This document shows positions 1 to 9,236 of a stretch of 64,000 bases of DNA, piece after piece. The stretch covers positions 1 through 64,000 of the forward strand of contig JAHIUA010000100.1 in assembly GCA_018817385.1 (NCBI GenBank), written 5' to 3'. Position 1 is the stretch's first letter, and every line of letters starts with the position of its first letter. The notes under the pieces are model-generated. The model worked only from the letters and a program-made list of their open reading frames with translations, had not been told where the DNA came from and did no database searches. This DNA is from Pseudomonadota bacterium (GTDB lineage: Bacteria > Desulfobacterota > Desulfobulbia > Desulfobulbales > Desulfocapsaceae). Both the position numbers and the translations under genes were made by a program.

Positions 1-28
1 CAACTTGATATTCTTGTGGTGCATGAGA

Positions 29-86
29 AGCCTTTATTTTGGGTTGGGAGTCTTTTGGAAGGGACACCCACCATTATAAAGGCTTT
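29..86. terminator. Possible terminator hairpin downstream of nifA
   Basis: A perfect 10-bp inverted repeat (AAGCCTTTAT at 29-38 and ATAAAGGCTT at 77-86) encloses a 38-nt loop. On the plus strand it is followed by TTTT, so it may end a plus-strand gene lying before the window, or it may separate that gene from the converging nifA. The long loop makes this tentative. Confidence 0.3.
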
Positions 87-174
87 TCCACTTTAATCAA
101 TTGGTTTTATTTGATATTTATCCAATCTTGGCAACACCCTTTTGAGAGCAATCCCGAGTTGGCTCCAGCCGCCT

Positions 175-1794
175 TCACCCGTCCAAGGCAAATGCGGGCT
201 TGGTGAGTTTGAGTTTTTTGATGCGGTAACCGATCTGGCGTTGGGTGAGTCCGAGTTCCCGAGCGGCTCGGGCCTGTACCCAACCATTGCGTCGCAGCGA
301 GGCCTCGATTTCCTGCCGTTCCAGATCTTGCAGGGAGCTGTGGCCGGTAAGTACTTTTACTGGTGCTGCGGCGGCGAGAGCTTCATTCTGTGTTGACCTG
401 GAGGGGACGGGAAGTTTACTCATGTGAGTTCTCAGGTCTCCGATATGGATAATCTCGTCGTCGGCCAGGATGACCATCCTTTCAATCAGGTTTTGTAGCT
501 CGCGGACATTACCAGGCCACTCATAGGTGGTGAGGAAGTCCAGAGCTGTGGTTGCAAGCATCACCTCTTTATCATTTCGTTCGTTACTTGAGCGGAGGAA
601 GTGGTCGATGAGCAGGGGAATGTCATCCCGTCTTTCACGGAGGGCAGGAAGTTGCAGGGGCACCACGTTCAGCCGGTAATAGAGATCACTGCGAAAAAGT
701 CCCTGATCAACGTTGGCCTGCAAATCAACATTTGTTGCAGCAATGACGCGGACGTCCACGGTAAGGGTGCGAGTGCCGCCAATCCGTTCGAACTGTTGTT
801 CCTGCAGGACCCGAAGCAGCTTTGACTGGAGGAGGATAGGCAGTTCCCCGATTTCATCGAGAAAGATAGTACCACCGTCCGCCATCTCAAATCGACCTGG
901 TTTTGCTGTAGTCGCACCGGTGAAAGCCCCCTTGTCATGTCCGAGAAGTTCACTTTCCAGCAGATTTTCCGGCAGTGCTGCGCAATTGACCTTGATAAAG
1001 GGTTTGTTTTTCCTCTTGCTGGCCTCATGGATGGCACGGGCGACCAATTCTTTTCCAGTACCGGATTCGCCGAGGAGGAGAACAGTGGCTCGGCTGGGAG
1101 CAACTTTTTCGATGGTCCAGTACACCTCCTGCATGACCACTGAATTGCCAATGATGTAATGGCGGTTAAAACGACTGTGCAGTTCAGCCTTCAGGGATTT
1201 GTTCTCTTCAACCAGTTGCTCTTCTTTTTTGGAGATAGCGTGGTGCAGTACCAGGAACTGGCCGATCAGAGTGGCCACAATTTCAAGAAAACTCAGGTCC
1301 TCTTCGAAGGAGACCTCGGGCCCGAAGAGATGATCAACGGTAAGGACTCCCACCGGGGATTCTTCAACTTTTACCGGTACCCCGAGAAAAGAGAGGCCTT
1401 CTTTTCTGATCCCTGATCTGGCCCCTGTCCGGTTCAGGAACAGGGGCTCACTGTGAACGTCAGGCACCACACAGGGAGAGCCGGATTGAAAGATCTGGCC
1501 GCAGATTCCTTCGGAGAGTCCATATATGCCGCGTTGTTCTTCTTCGACGCTGAGGCCATAGGAGGCCTTGATCGATAATCGTTGTCGGTTTTGATCAAGA
1601 AGAACAAGGGTTGCCCGCTCCATATGAAGAATGTCATGCAGTACTTTGAGAACTCTACTCAGAGTGGTATCCAGATGCACGGCTCGTCCGATGAGTTTGC
1701 AGATCTCGGACAGGGCTCGAATCTTCAGGGTCTCCAGTTGATATCTTGCTGATGGCGTCTGATGTATCAGAGGCCTTTTATCCATATTCTCCAT
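175..1794 (-). CDS. nifA: NifA, sigma-54-dependent activator of nitrogen fixation genes
   Basis: 539 aa enhancer-binding protein. The N-terminal third (about 30-185) is a GAF domain. The centre (about 215-450) is a sigma-54-interacting AAA+ ATPase with Walker A GESGTGKE, the sigma-54 contact loop GAFTGA and Walker B FLDEIGEL. The C-terminus (about 490-532) is a Fis-type helix-turn-helix ([22 protein letters not shown]), a close match to NifA. The ATG at 1794 is preceded by AGAGG. The AAA-HTH linker has no cysteines, so the oxygen-sensing Cys motif of alpha-proteobacterial NifA is absent, and no nifL is adjacent. It would hydrolyse ATP to open the -24/-12 promoter of nifH, where a matching TGT-N10-ACA site is seen. 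Activity is probably set through the GAF domain or by PII-type proteins (inference). The nif context makes NifA the best call among such regulators. Confidence 0.93.
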   Translation of the reverse strand: MENMDKRPLIHQTPSARYQLETLKIRALSEICKLIGRAVHLDTTLSRVLKVLHDILHMERATLVLLDQNRQRLSIKASYGLSVEEEQRGIYGLSEGICGQIFQSGSPCVVPDVHSEPLFLNRTGARSGIRKEGLSFLGVPVKVEESPVGVLTVDHLFGPEVSFEEDLSFLEIVATLIGQFLVLHHAISKKEEQLVEENKSLKAELHSRFNRHYIIGNSVVMQEVYWTIEKVAPSRATVLLLGESGTGKELVARAIHEASKRKNKPFIKVNCAALPENLLESELLGHDKGAFTGATTAKPGRFEMADGGTIFLDEIGELPILLQSKLLRVLQEQQFERIGGTRTLTVDVRVIAATNVDLQANVDQGLFRSDLYYRLNVVPLQLPALRERRDDIPLLIDHFLRSSNERNDKEVMLATTALDFLTTYEWPGNVRELQNLIERMVILADDEIIHIGDLRTHMSKLPVPSRSTQNEALAAAAPVKVLTGHSSLQDLERQEIEASLRRNGWVQARAARELGLTQRQIGYRIKKLKLTKPAFALDG

Positions 1795-1986
1795 GTGTAC
1801 CTCTCGCTTGCTGACCTTACAGAGAATCCTGCGGTCTCTCTCCTGACTGGAATTGTAAGTGTTTCAATAAAGAGATTGAGCAAAAATCGTACCATGCTGA
1901 AAACACGCTATTTCCGCTATCTTTTGCCTGTAAAAGTTACTTTTTTGTGAGTGTCTGTGCTTTAGTATATACGTTTTTGTTGTTTT

Positions 1987-2808
1987 TTAAAGTGTGGCAA
2001 GCCAGCGCTGGACCGTCCTTTTTTGGGCCTGGGCATGGAGGGTTTTTCTGATTTTGGCTTTTGTTTCCTCAGGCGGCAGGGTGTTGACCTTGATCACTTC
2101 TTCACAGAGAAGGATATGAAATCCCATGCTTGATTCAATGACATTGCTGATCTCTCCCTGTTCCATGGCAAAAAGGGCCTCTTCAAGGCTGGGAAGCATA
2201 GTGCCTCGGGCCACAGGACCAATACTGCCCCCCTGTAAGGCGGAAGGACATTCGGAGTAGCGCTGAGCCAATGTACTAAAATCGCCCGCTTTGGCTAAAG
2301 CTTTTTCACGCACCGTGGTAATCCGGGTCAAGGCGGTCTGGCGACTGTTCTCTGGGAATTGGTCATTGATGGTAATCAGAATGTGGCGCAGTCGGCGCTG
2401 CTCATGTTTTTCCTGTTTGGCTGTGGCAAATATTTCTGTAACCTTAGCCTCATCGGGCAATTCTGTCTGAGCTGCCACCTGTCTGAGAGTAGCTTTTACG
2501 GTCAACTCCACCTCAAGGGCGCTGGCCATGGCTGCAGGATCCAGGTTATTTGCGCGCAGGTCGTCAGTGAAGGCTTGCGGCGATTCATAGCGCTCAGTAA
2601 TGGCAGCCAGGGTATCTTCAATCGCCTTTTGCGCCACCACCGTTTCCCTCCCCTCTTTGCTGGACAGGATTTTACCTTCCAGAATACATTCTGCTTCGGC
2701 ACGGCTTGTGACCGCTTGATACTCAACGCTCTCCAGTGCACTGAGTGGGCGGTGAAACATCTGGAGAGAAAATTTGAGCTGGTGATAAGGAAGGGAGGGG
2801 TGAAGCAT
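1987..2808 (-). CDS. nifM: NifM-like parvulin peptidyl-prolyl isomerase
   Basis: 273 aa, near the size of Azotobacter NifM. The N-terminal half (1-130) is an alpha-helical SurA/NifM-like region. The C-terminal half (about 135-235) is a PpiC/rotamase domain with the hallmarks RRLRHILI, ECPSALQGGSIGP and MGFHILLCEE. There is no signal peptide, so it is cytoplasmic, unlike SurA. The ATG at 2808 follows AGAGG. NifM is the foldase needed for active NifH dimer in Azotobacter and Klebsiella, and the divergent position 450 bp from nifH fits that client. It lies upstream of nifA on the same strand with 192 bp between them. A general cytoplasmic parvulin is the alternative, but gene context favours NifM. 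Confidence 0.82.
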   Translation of the reverse strand: MLHPSLPYHQLKFSLQMFHRPLSALESVEYQAVTSRAEAECILEGKILSSKEGRETVVAQKAIEDTLAAITERYESPQAFTDDLRANNLDPAAMASALEVELTVKATLRQVAAQTELPDEAKVTEIFATAKQEKHEQRRLRHILITINDQFPENSRQTALTRITTVREKALAKAGDFSTLAQRYSECPSALQGGSIGPVARGTMLPSLEEALFAMEQGEISNVIESSMGFHILLCEEVIKVNTLPPEETKAKIRKTLHAQAQKRTVQRWLATL

Positions 2809-3018
2809 GGCAAGTTACCTCTTAAGGGCTATGGGATGGGGTTTATCAGTATCTCCTGTGAGCAGACAGTTTTTTTTGCTGCCGTTGACAACTTCGAGTG
2901 CAAGAATATGACCAATCTTCTCTTTTTCTTCTCCTTCCCCTGTCCTCCTTCTTTGCGTCATTTTTTTGTCTGCATCGTAAGAGAGGAAGTCTACCTTTTT
3001 GTCGGGTTTATTCCAAAA

Positions 3019-3034
3019 TGTAGCGAACTGCACA
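3019..3034 (+). promoter_or_regulatory. NifA upstream activator site (TGT-N10-ACA)
   Basis: TGT AGCGAACTGC ACA matches the NifA enhancer consensus TGT-N10-ACA exactly. It lies about 90-105 bp before the -24 element of the nifH promoter, the normal range for DNA-looping activation. Confidence 0.72.
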
Positions 3035-3122
3035 AAGACTCTACAGTCGTGGCTGGGGACCAAGTTTTGGACAGAGCCATGTAACTGTTTGATATGTTAT
3101 CTTTAAAAAAAATATTACTGTC

Positions 3123-3138
3123 TGGCACAAGCCTTGTA
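3123..3138 (+). promoter_or_regulatory. Sigma-54 (-24/-12) promoter of nifH
   Basis: TGGCAC-AAGCC-TTGTA has a perfect -24 element and correct spacing. The -12 element is TTGT rather than the usual TTGC, a departure in the GC dinucleotide contacted by sigma-54. Transcription would start near 3150, about 110 nt before nifH. Confidence 0.75.
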
Positions 3139-3255
3139 ATAGTCGTACCAGTCACAAGGAAGCTAAGGGGTACCTGCAAAGGGGTGGTCCTGGAATAAAG
3201 AAAAAAGGCTGGGTTTAGATAAAAGAACAGCCGGCAAATTTACAGAGGAGTTTGA

Positions 3256-4089
<834 letters not shown>

Positions 4090-4177
4090 GCAGAGTGCCA
4101 ATACCTTTTAGACAACCAAAAAGAATATACCGGTGAGGTGGGTGATACCGTCTGCCGGCCAAGTTGGAGATACCGTT

Positions 4178-4534
4178 ATGATGTTAATGATTCGCTCAAT
4201 TATTAGACCTGAAAAAGCAGATGCTGTTATGGCGGCACTCATGGATGCAGGTTTTCCTGCTGTTACTAAATATTCCGTTGCCGGCCGCGGGAAACAACGC
4301 GGCATCAAGATCGGAGATATCACCTATGACGAGCTTCCCAAGGTCATGCTGATGAGTGTGGTGAACGCAGCTGACAAGCAATTCGTCATCGATACCATCA
4401 TGGATACCGCCCGTAGCAAAGGCAAGGGAGCCTTTGGTGATGGTAAGATCTTTGTCACTGAGGTGGAAGAATCCTACACTATCAGTTCTGGTGTCAAGGA
4501 GACCGCGGAAGCCTCCGAGGGGGTACCTGCATGA
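4178..4534 (+). CDS. nifI1: NifI1, PII-like nitrogenase switch-off protein
   Basis: 118 aa GlnB/PII-family protein. The PII core is clear (MIRSIIRPEKADAVMAALMDAG, then a T-loop region RGIKIGD...LPKVMLMSVV, then GKGAFGDGKIFV). I chose the ATG at 4178 because GGAG lies eight bases before it; an upstream in-frame start at 4133 would add 15 residues unlike PII. In methanogens NifI1 and NifI2 form a complex that binds NifDK and blocks it when 2-oxoglutarate is low, so ammonium switch-off occurs after translation. Its place between nifH and nifD is diagnostic. It overlaps nifI2 by four bases (ATGA), suggesting translational coupling. Confidence 0.92.
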   Translation: MMLMIRSIIRPEKADAVMAALMDAGFPAVTKYSVAGRGKQRGIKIGDITYDELPKVMLMSVVNAADKQFVIDTIMDTARSKGKGAFGDGKIFVTEVEESYTISSGVKETAEASEGVPA

Positions 4535-4905
4535 AAGAGGTCATCGCCGTTGTGCGTATAAACATGATGAACCAGACCAAGCAGGCTCTCACCGATTGCG
4601 GAGTAGATGCCTTTTTTGCCCATGAGGCTCATGGGCGTGGCAGGGGGTTTGTCAATCCCAAGGTTCTGGAAGGGGCTCAACAGGGGTACGAGGAAGCAGC
4701 TTCCCTGCTGGGAGAAAAAGGGAAACTGTATCCCAAACGCTTACTCACTGCTGTGGTGGAAGATAGTATGGTGAGCTGTGTGGTGGATACGATTATCAAT
4801 ACAAACCAGACCGGCATGCCTGGTGATGGCAAGATCTTTGTTGTGCCATTGGCCGATGCAGTGCGGGTAAGGACCGGTGAGACAGGCGAAAAAGCCATCG
4901 CCTGA
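4531..4905 (+). CDS. nifI2: NifI2, PII-like nitrogenase switch-off protein
   Basis: 124 aa PII-family partner of NifI1. It starts with the PII strand MKEVIAVVRINMMNQTKQALTDCG, has the longer NifI2-type T-loop segment (HGRGRGFVNPKVLEGAQQGYEEAASLLGEKG), and ends with PGDGKIFVVPLADAVRVRTGE. In studied anaerobes NifI2 binds ATP and 2-oxoglutarate and controls the inhibitory NifI1-NifI2 complex. The start overlaps the nifI1 stop. A terminator-like hairpin spans its stop codon (4889-4918), so part of the transcription may end here and nifH-nifI1-nifI2 mRNA may exceed nifDK mRNA (inference). Confidence 0.92.
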   Translation: MKEVIAVVRINMMNQTKQALTDCGVDAFFAHEAHGRGRGFVNPKVLEGAQQGYEEAASLLGEKGKLYPKRLLTAVVEDSMVSCVVDTIINTNQTGMPGDGKIFVVPLADAVRVRTGETGEKAIA

Positions 4906-4918
4906 TTTCAGGCTTTTT
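4889..4918 (+). terminator. Intra-operon attenuating terminator between nifI2 and nifD
   Basis: AAAAAGCC (4889-4896) can pair with GGCTTTTT (4911-4918), or GCCTGA (4900-4905) with TCAGGC (4908-4913) followed by TTTTT. Either gives an intrinsic-terminator shape overlapping the nifI2 stop codon, 43 bases before nifD. Partial termination here would favour nifH over nifDK. Confidence 0.5.
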
Positions 4919-4960
4919 AAAGGAAATGTCCGCGAAAGCCTATTTATAAGGAGTACGAGA

Positions 4961-6601
4961 ATGGTAACAGCAAGCAAGAAAAAAATGGTGCAGTGGGAAC
5001 CTGCCGATATAAAAGCGGAATTGTTGAAGAAATATCCTCCTAAGGTGGCTCGTAAGCGCGCCAAGCAAATAATGATTAACGAGGCGTTAGAGAATGAGAC
5101 GCCTGAGATTACTGCAAATGTCCGCACCACCCCGGGTATCATCACCATGCGCGGCTGTACCTATGCCGGCTGTAAAGGCGTTATCATGGGACCCACCCGG
5201 GACATCGTTAACCTGGTGCATGGTCCGGTCGGGTGCAGCTTTTACGCCTGGTTGACCCGGCGTAATCAGACTGATGCCGGTCCGGATGGTGAGAACTATA
5301 TGACCTACTGCTTCACCACTGATATGCAGGAGCAGGACATCATCTTTGGTGGTGAAAAGAAGTTGGAGATGGCCATCCAGGAGGCGTATGACCTCTTTCA
5401 TCCCAAGTCCATTGCGGTCTTTGCTACCTGCCCTGTGGGCCTGATTGGTGATGACATTCACACGGTGACAGCCAATATGAAGGAGAAGTTCGGAGACTGC
5501 AATGTCTACGCCTTTTCCTGTGAAGGCTATAAGGGGGTGAGCCAGTCCGCCGGGCATCATATTGCCAACAACCAGGTCTTCCGGCATATAATCGGTGGAA
5601 ATGATGAGGAAAAACCGGGCAAGTACAAAATCAACCTGCTGGGCGAGTACAACATCGGCGGTGACGGTTTTGAGATCGATCGGATTTTTAAGAAATGCGG
5701 CATCACTTGTATTTCGACCTTTTCCGGTAACTCGACCTATGACCAGTTTGCCTCGGCTCATACTGCCGACTTAAACACCGTCATGTGTCACCGCTCTATT
5801 AATTATGTGGCCGATATGTTGGAGACCAAATACGGCATCCCGTGGATCAAGGTAAATTTCATTGGTGCCGACTCCACGGCCAAGTCCTTGCGCAAGATTG
5901 CCCAGTATTTTGGTGAGCAGGAACTCATTGACAAGGTGGAAGAGGTCATTGCCGAGGAAATGCCCGATATCGAGGCGAGTCGAGGGGAGGTCCGTACCAG
6001 AACCGAAGGGAAGACCGCCATGATATTTGTCGGTGGTTCCCGGGCCCACCATTATCAGGATCTCTTTAGTGAGATGGGCATGAAAACCATCTCGGCCGGC
6101 TATGAGTTTGCCCATCGTGATGATTATGAGGGGCGTCAGATCATCCCTCAAATCAAGCTGGATGCTGACAGCCGGAATATCGAAGAGCTGGTGGTGGAGG
6201 CGGATGAAAGTCGTTACAAACCACGGAAGAGTGCGGAGGAGTTCCAGGCGCTGGAAGAGGCCGGTTACAAGTTTAAGCATTATGATGGCCTCGTTCCTGA
6301 CATGGATAAAGGCACTATAATCATTGACGACCTCAATCAGTATGAGGCCGAGAAGCTGGTGGAAATCATGAGGCCGGACATATTTTGTGCAGGTATCAAG
6401 GAGAAATACTCCATCCAGAAGCTTGGGATACCGATGAAGCAGCTGCACAGCTATGACTCAGGCGGACCCTATGCCGGTTTCAAGGGCGCCATCAATTTTT
6501 ACAATGAGATTGATCGCCTGGTTGGTTCCAAGGTCTGGAGCTACATGAAGGCGCCATGGCAGGAGAATCCGCAGCTGTCCGCCACTTATGGTTGGGAATA
6601 A
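4961..6601 (+). CDS. nifD: Nitrogenase molybdenum-iron protein alpha chain NifD
   Basis: 546 aa. The start at 4961 follows AAGGAG; an in-frame start 84 bases upstream overlaps nifI2 and adds unrelated residues. P-cluster cysteines are seen in MRGCTYAG, GPVGCSFY and FATCPVGL. The FeMo-cofactor ligands are kept: Cys in TVMCHRSINY (Av Cys275) and His in KQLHSYDSGG (Av His442). Arg96, Gln191 and His195 equivalents (TRRN, GVSQS, AGHHIAN) are also kept. The residues matching Av Trp444 and Tyr446 are Tyr and Ser. An insertion of about 50 residues after FAHRDDYEGR is typical of the clostridial/anaerobe type, and together with the context it points to Mo-nitrogenase rather than V or Fe-only. It forms the alpha2beta2 dinitrogenase with NifK. 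Confidence 0.97.
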   Translation: MVTASKKKMVQWEPADIKAELLKKYPPKVARKRAKQIMINEALENETPEITANVRTTPGIITMRGCTYAGCKGVIMGPTRDIVNLVHGPVGCSFYAWLTRRNQTDAGPDGENYMTYCFTTDMQEQDIIFGGEKKLEMAIQEAYDLFHPKSIAVFATCPVGLIGDDIHTVTANMKEKFGDCNVYAFSCEGYKGVSQSAGHHIANNQVFRHIIGGNDEEKPGKYKINLLGEYNIGGDGFEIDRIFKKCGITCISTFSGNSTYDQFASAHTADLNTVMCHRSINYVADMLETKYGIPWIKVNFIGADSTAKSLRKIAQYFGEQELIDKVEEVIAEEMPDIEASRGEVRTRTEGKTAMIFVGGSRAHHYQDLFSEMGMKTISAGYEFAHRDDYEGRQIIPQIKLDADSRNIEELVVEADESRYKPRKSAEEFQALEEAGYKFKHYDGLVPDMDKGTIIIDDLNQYEAEKLVEIMRPDIFCAGIKEKYSIQKLGIPMKQLHSYDSGGPYAGFKGAINFYNEIDRLVGSKVWSYMKAPWQENPQLSATYGWE

Positions 6602-6605
6602 AATC

Positions 6606-6670
6606 AGATTGAAGGCAGAAGGTGTTGGGATGATGGAGAATCATCATATTCCGTCTTCAGCCTTCAGTCT
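6606..6670 (+). other. Large intercistronic stem-loop between nifD and nifK
   Basis: AGATTGAAGGCAGAAG (6606-6621) pairs with CTTCAGCCTTCAGTCT (6655-6670), with one A-A mismatch and one G-U pair. A second stem inside pairs TGATG with CATCA. No U-run follows, so this is not a terminator. It lies just after the nifD stop and about 30 nt before nifK, where it could act in mRNA processing or stability. Confidence 0.6.
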
Positions 6671-6699
6671 AACTCTCTATAAATTTGAGGTTCATCAAA

Positions 6700-8073
6700 A
6701 TGTTATTACGACATACACCTAAAGAAATAACGGAGCGCAAGGCCTTGACCATTAATCCGGCCAAGACCTGCCAGCCCATTGGCGCCATGTATGCGGCCTT
6801 GGGGATTCACGGCTGCCTCCCCCACAGCCATGGATCTCAGGGCTGCTGTGCCTATCATCGCAGTGCCTTGACCAGGCACTATAAGGAGCCCGTTTCTGCC
6901 TCCACCAGTTCGTTTACCGAAGGGGCTTCGGTTTTTGGTGGTCAGGCCAATATGCTCCAGGCCATCAATAATATATTTTCTGTCTATAACCCGGATGTGA
7001 TTGCCATCCATACCACCTGTCTGTCGGAGACCATCGGTGACGATTTACCGCAGATCAAGAAAAAGGCGGAGACAGAGGGCAAGATTCCTAAAGGCAAGTA
7101 TGTGATCAGTGCCTCGACCCCGAGCTACTCGGGCTCGCATGTCACCGGTTTTTCCAACATGGTCACGGCCATGGCCGATATGGCTGAGCCCAGCGGTAAG
7201 AAAAACGGCAAGATCAACGTCATACCCGGCTGGGTGGAACCGGCCGACATGGAAGAGATCAAGCGCTTGACAAATATGGTGGGGGTGAAGACCATCCTTT
7301 TCCCGGATACCTCAGGCGTGCTCAATGGCCCACTCTCCGGCGAGTACAAGATGTTTCCGGACGGTGGCACCACAGTGGCCGAACTCAAGTCCACCGCTGA
7401 TTCCATCGGTACCCTGGCCCTAGGCGAGTGGTGCTCGGCCGATGCGGCCCGTCTCCTGGATAAGAAACACAAAGTGCCCTGCAGTGTCCTGGATATGCCC
7501 TTTGGTCTCAAGGCCACCGACCGTTTTATCGATGCCCTGCGTACCGTTGCAGGGGTTACTGTGCCGGATGAGGTTTCCATGGAACGGGGTCAGCTGGTGG
7601 ATATGATTTCTGACATGCATCAGTATTTTTATAAAAAGAAAGTGGCCCTGGCCGGTGATCCGGATCAGCTTATCGCTATGACCGAGTTTCTGGTCTCCAT
7701 TGACATGTGCCCGGTCCATATCGTTACCGGTACCCCGGGGAAGAAGTTTGAAAAACGGATCAAGGAGATTACCAAGGACATGGGCTGCAAGGTCAACGTC
7801 AAGGCCAAAGGTGACCTTTTTCTCCTCCATCAGTGGATTAAGAATGAGCCGGTAGACCTGCTGATGTGCAACACCTATGGCAAATATATAGCCCGGGACG
7901 AGGACATCCCGCTGGTACGCTGGGGATTTCCAATTCTTGATCGTCAGGGTCACCAGTACTTCCCCACTGTGGGCTACAAAGGTGGCCTCCGTCTGCTGGA
8001 GAAGATTCTCGGCGTCCTCCTGGATCGTAAAGATCGCGATTCTCCGGAAGAGACTTTTGAACTGGTCCTCTAA
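6700..8073 (+). CDS. nifK: Nitrogenase molybdenum-iron protein beta chain NifK
   Basis: 457 aa. The ATG at 6700 has GAGG nine bases upstream; a TTG start at 6685 would overlap that site. P-cluster cysteines appear in TCQPIGAM, QGCCAYHR and HTTCLSETIGDD. It is the short beta chain of anaerobes, lacking the roughly 60-residue N-terminal extension of Azotobacter NifK that wraps the alpha subunit. It pairs with NifD, each alpha-beta unit carrying one P-cluster and one FeMo-cofactor. It is followed almost without gap by a NifB-like gene instead of the usual nifE and nifN. Confidence 0.97.
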   Translation: MLLRHTPKEITERKALTINPAKTCQPIGAMYAALGIHGCLPHSHGSQGCCAYHRSALTRHYKEPVSASTSSFTEGASVFGGQANMLQAINNIFSVYNPDVIAIHTTCLSETIGDDLPQIKKKAETEGKIPKGKYVISASTPSYSGSHVTGFSNMVTAMADMAEPSGKKNGKINVIPGWVEPADMEEIKRLTNMVGVKTILFPDTSGVLNGPLSGEYKMFPDGGTTVAELKSTADSIGTLALGEWCSADAARLLDKKHKVPCSVLDMPFGLKATDRFIDALRTVAGVTVPDEVSMERGQLVDMISDMHQYFYKKKVALAGDPDQLIAMTEFLVSIDMCPVHIVTGTPGKKFEKRIKEITKDMGCKVNVKAKGDLFLLHQWIKNEPVDLLMCNTYGKYIARDEDIPLVRWGFPILDRQGHQYFPTVGYKGGLRLLEKILGVLLDRKDRDSPEETFELVL

Positions 8074-8084
8074 GGATGACTGTC

Positions 8085-9173
8085 ATGGATGAGGGAATGT
8101 TCAATCATTTGATGATACTGGATGTCAAACTCCCCGTTGCCCCTCTGGCCAATCACCGATTGGCCAGAGGAGGAGACAAAAAAGTGGAGAAAGCGCTGGT
8201 CCCGGCCGAGGCAGTGGCCTGGGTGCAGGCCTTGCGTAAAGGGGGGAAGGCGATTCAAAGCATTGAACTTTGCGGTCCTGGAGATGTTCTGGCTTCAGTT
8301 TCGACAACACTGGCCTGCCTGGAGCTTCTTCAGCCGGAAATCCGGGGAGCGGAACTTCGTCTGACCTCTCTTGGTCTGGGGGGCGTCGAGGTGGCTCCTG
8401 ATCTGGCCCGTCTTGGTGTGAAAACAATGTATTTGTTGGTGGACACGGTGCAGGTTGAGACTGCAATGAAACTTTATGCCTGGATTCGACCGGGGAAAAA
8501 GACCGTCCCCCTGGCCAAGGCTGCGGAATTACTCATCCGTGGCCAGGCCGAGGCTGTACAGGCCCTGCAGGCCGCAGGTATCAGAGTGGTGATTCGTACG
8601 ACTCTGGTCTCGGGAGTGAACGATGCTGAGGTCTCAGCTCTTGCCGAGCAAATGGCTGGCCTGGGTGCGGCGGCCATGGAAATTGGCGGGGAGGACAGCC
8701 TTGATCTGGAAAAACTATCCGTCCAGGCCTCGAAATATCTGCCCACAGCAGGGTATCGTCCTGGCCCTGAGCTTCCGCCTCCGGGGATGCCCCATTCCTG
8801 CATGGAGATCAGCATGCCTCAACCGAGTCGGGCGCGACCCAACGTGGCGGTGGTCAGTAGCAATGGTATGGATGTTGACATGCATCTGGGACAGGCATCG
8901 CAGGTATTGATTTACGGTCCCAGGGATGACGGGTTGCCCTGTCTCTTAAAGGCTCGCAAAACTCCAGGAAGCGGTGGCGGTTCCAATCGCTGGCAGGCTT
9001 TGGCCAAGGATTGTCTCCATGACTGTTTTGCCCTGTTGGCCACCCATGCCGGTGATGCACCCCGTAAGGAATTTGCTGAACTGGGGATTCAGGTCATTCT
9101 TACCGAGGACAATATAGAGGGCCTGGTTGATGTGCTCTATGGTGGCGGTAAGAAAAAGAAATGTAAAAATTAG
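8085..9173 (+). CDS. NifB-like/NifX fusion lacking the radical-SAM cysteines
   Basis: 362 aa, cytoplasmic. Residues about 14-230 follow the NifB fold closely (LPVAP near 16-20, GPGDVLAS, then I/VxxTLVSGVND), and residues about 255-355 form a NifX/NafY-type cofactor-binding domain (RPNVAVVSSNGMDVDMHLG). In NifB, LPVAP is followed by R-C-N-x-x-C-x-x-C, which holds the SAM [4Fe-4S] cluster. Here those positions read L-A-N-H-R-L-A-R-G, so all three cysteines are gone (A, L and G). It therefore should not catalyse radical chemistry and may be a scaffold or carrier for NifB-co or FeMo-co (inference). I chose the ATG at 8085 because AAGGA lies before it; the ATG at 8076 is also in frame. It follows nifK directly, within the nif operon. 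Confidence 0.85.
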   Translation: MDEGMFNHLMILDVKLPVAPLANHRLARGGDKKVEKALVPAEAVAWVQALRKGGKAIQSIELCGPGDVLASVSTTLACLELLQPEIRGAELRLTSLGLGGVEVAPDLARLGVKTMYLLVDTVQVETAMKLYAWIRPGKKTVPLAKAAELLIRGQAEAVQALQAAGIRVVIRTTLVSGVNDAEVSALAEQMAGLGAAAMEIGGEDSLDLEKLSVQASKYLPTAGYRPGPELPPPGMPHSCMEISMPQPSRARPNVAVVSSNGMDVDMHLGQASQVLIYGPRDDGLPCLLKARKTPGSGGGSNRWQALAKDCLHDCFALLATHAGDAPRKEFAELGIQVILTEDNIEGLVDVLYGGGKKKKCKN

Positions 9174-9236
9174 GCGAACGTTTTACCAAGGATTAGGTCT
9201 CCTGGTGAACTATTACAATAAGAGAGGAGAAGGACA

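Noticed and set aside
4133-4177. Longer nifI1 start
   Set aside because: The extra 15 residues do not fit PII proteins and the ATG at 4178 has the better ribosome site.
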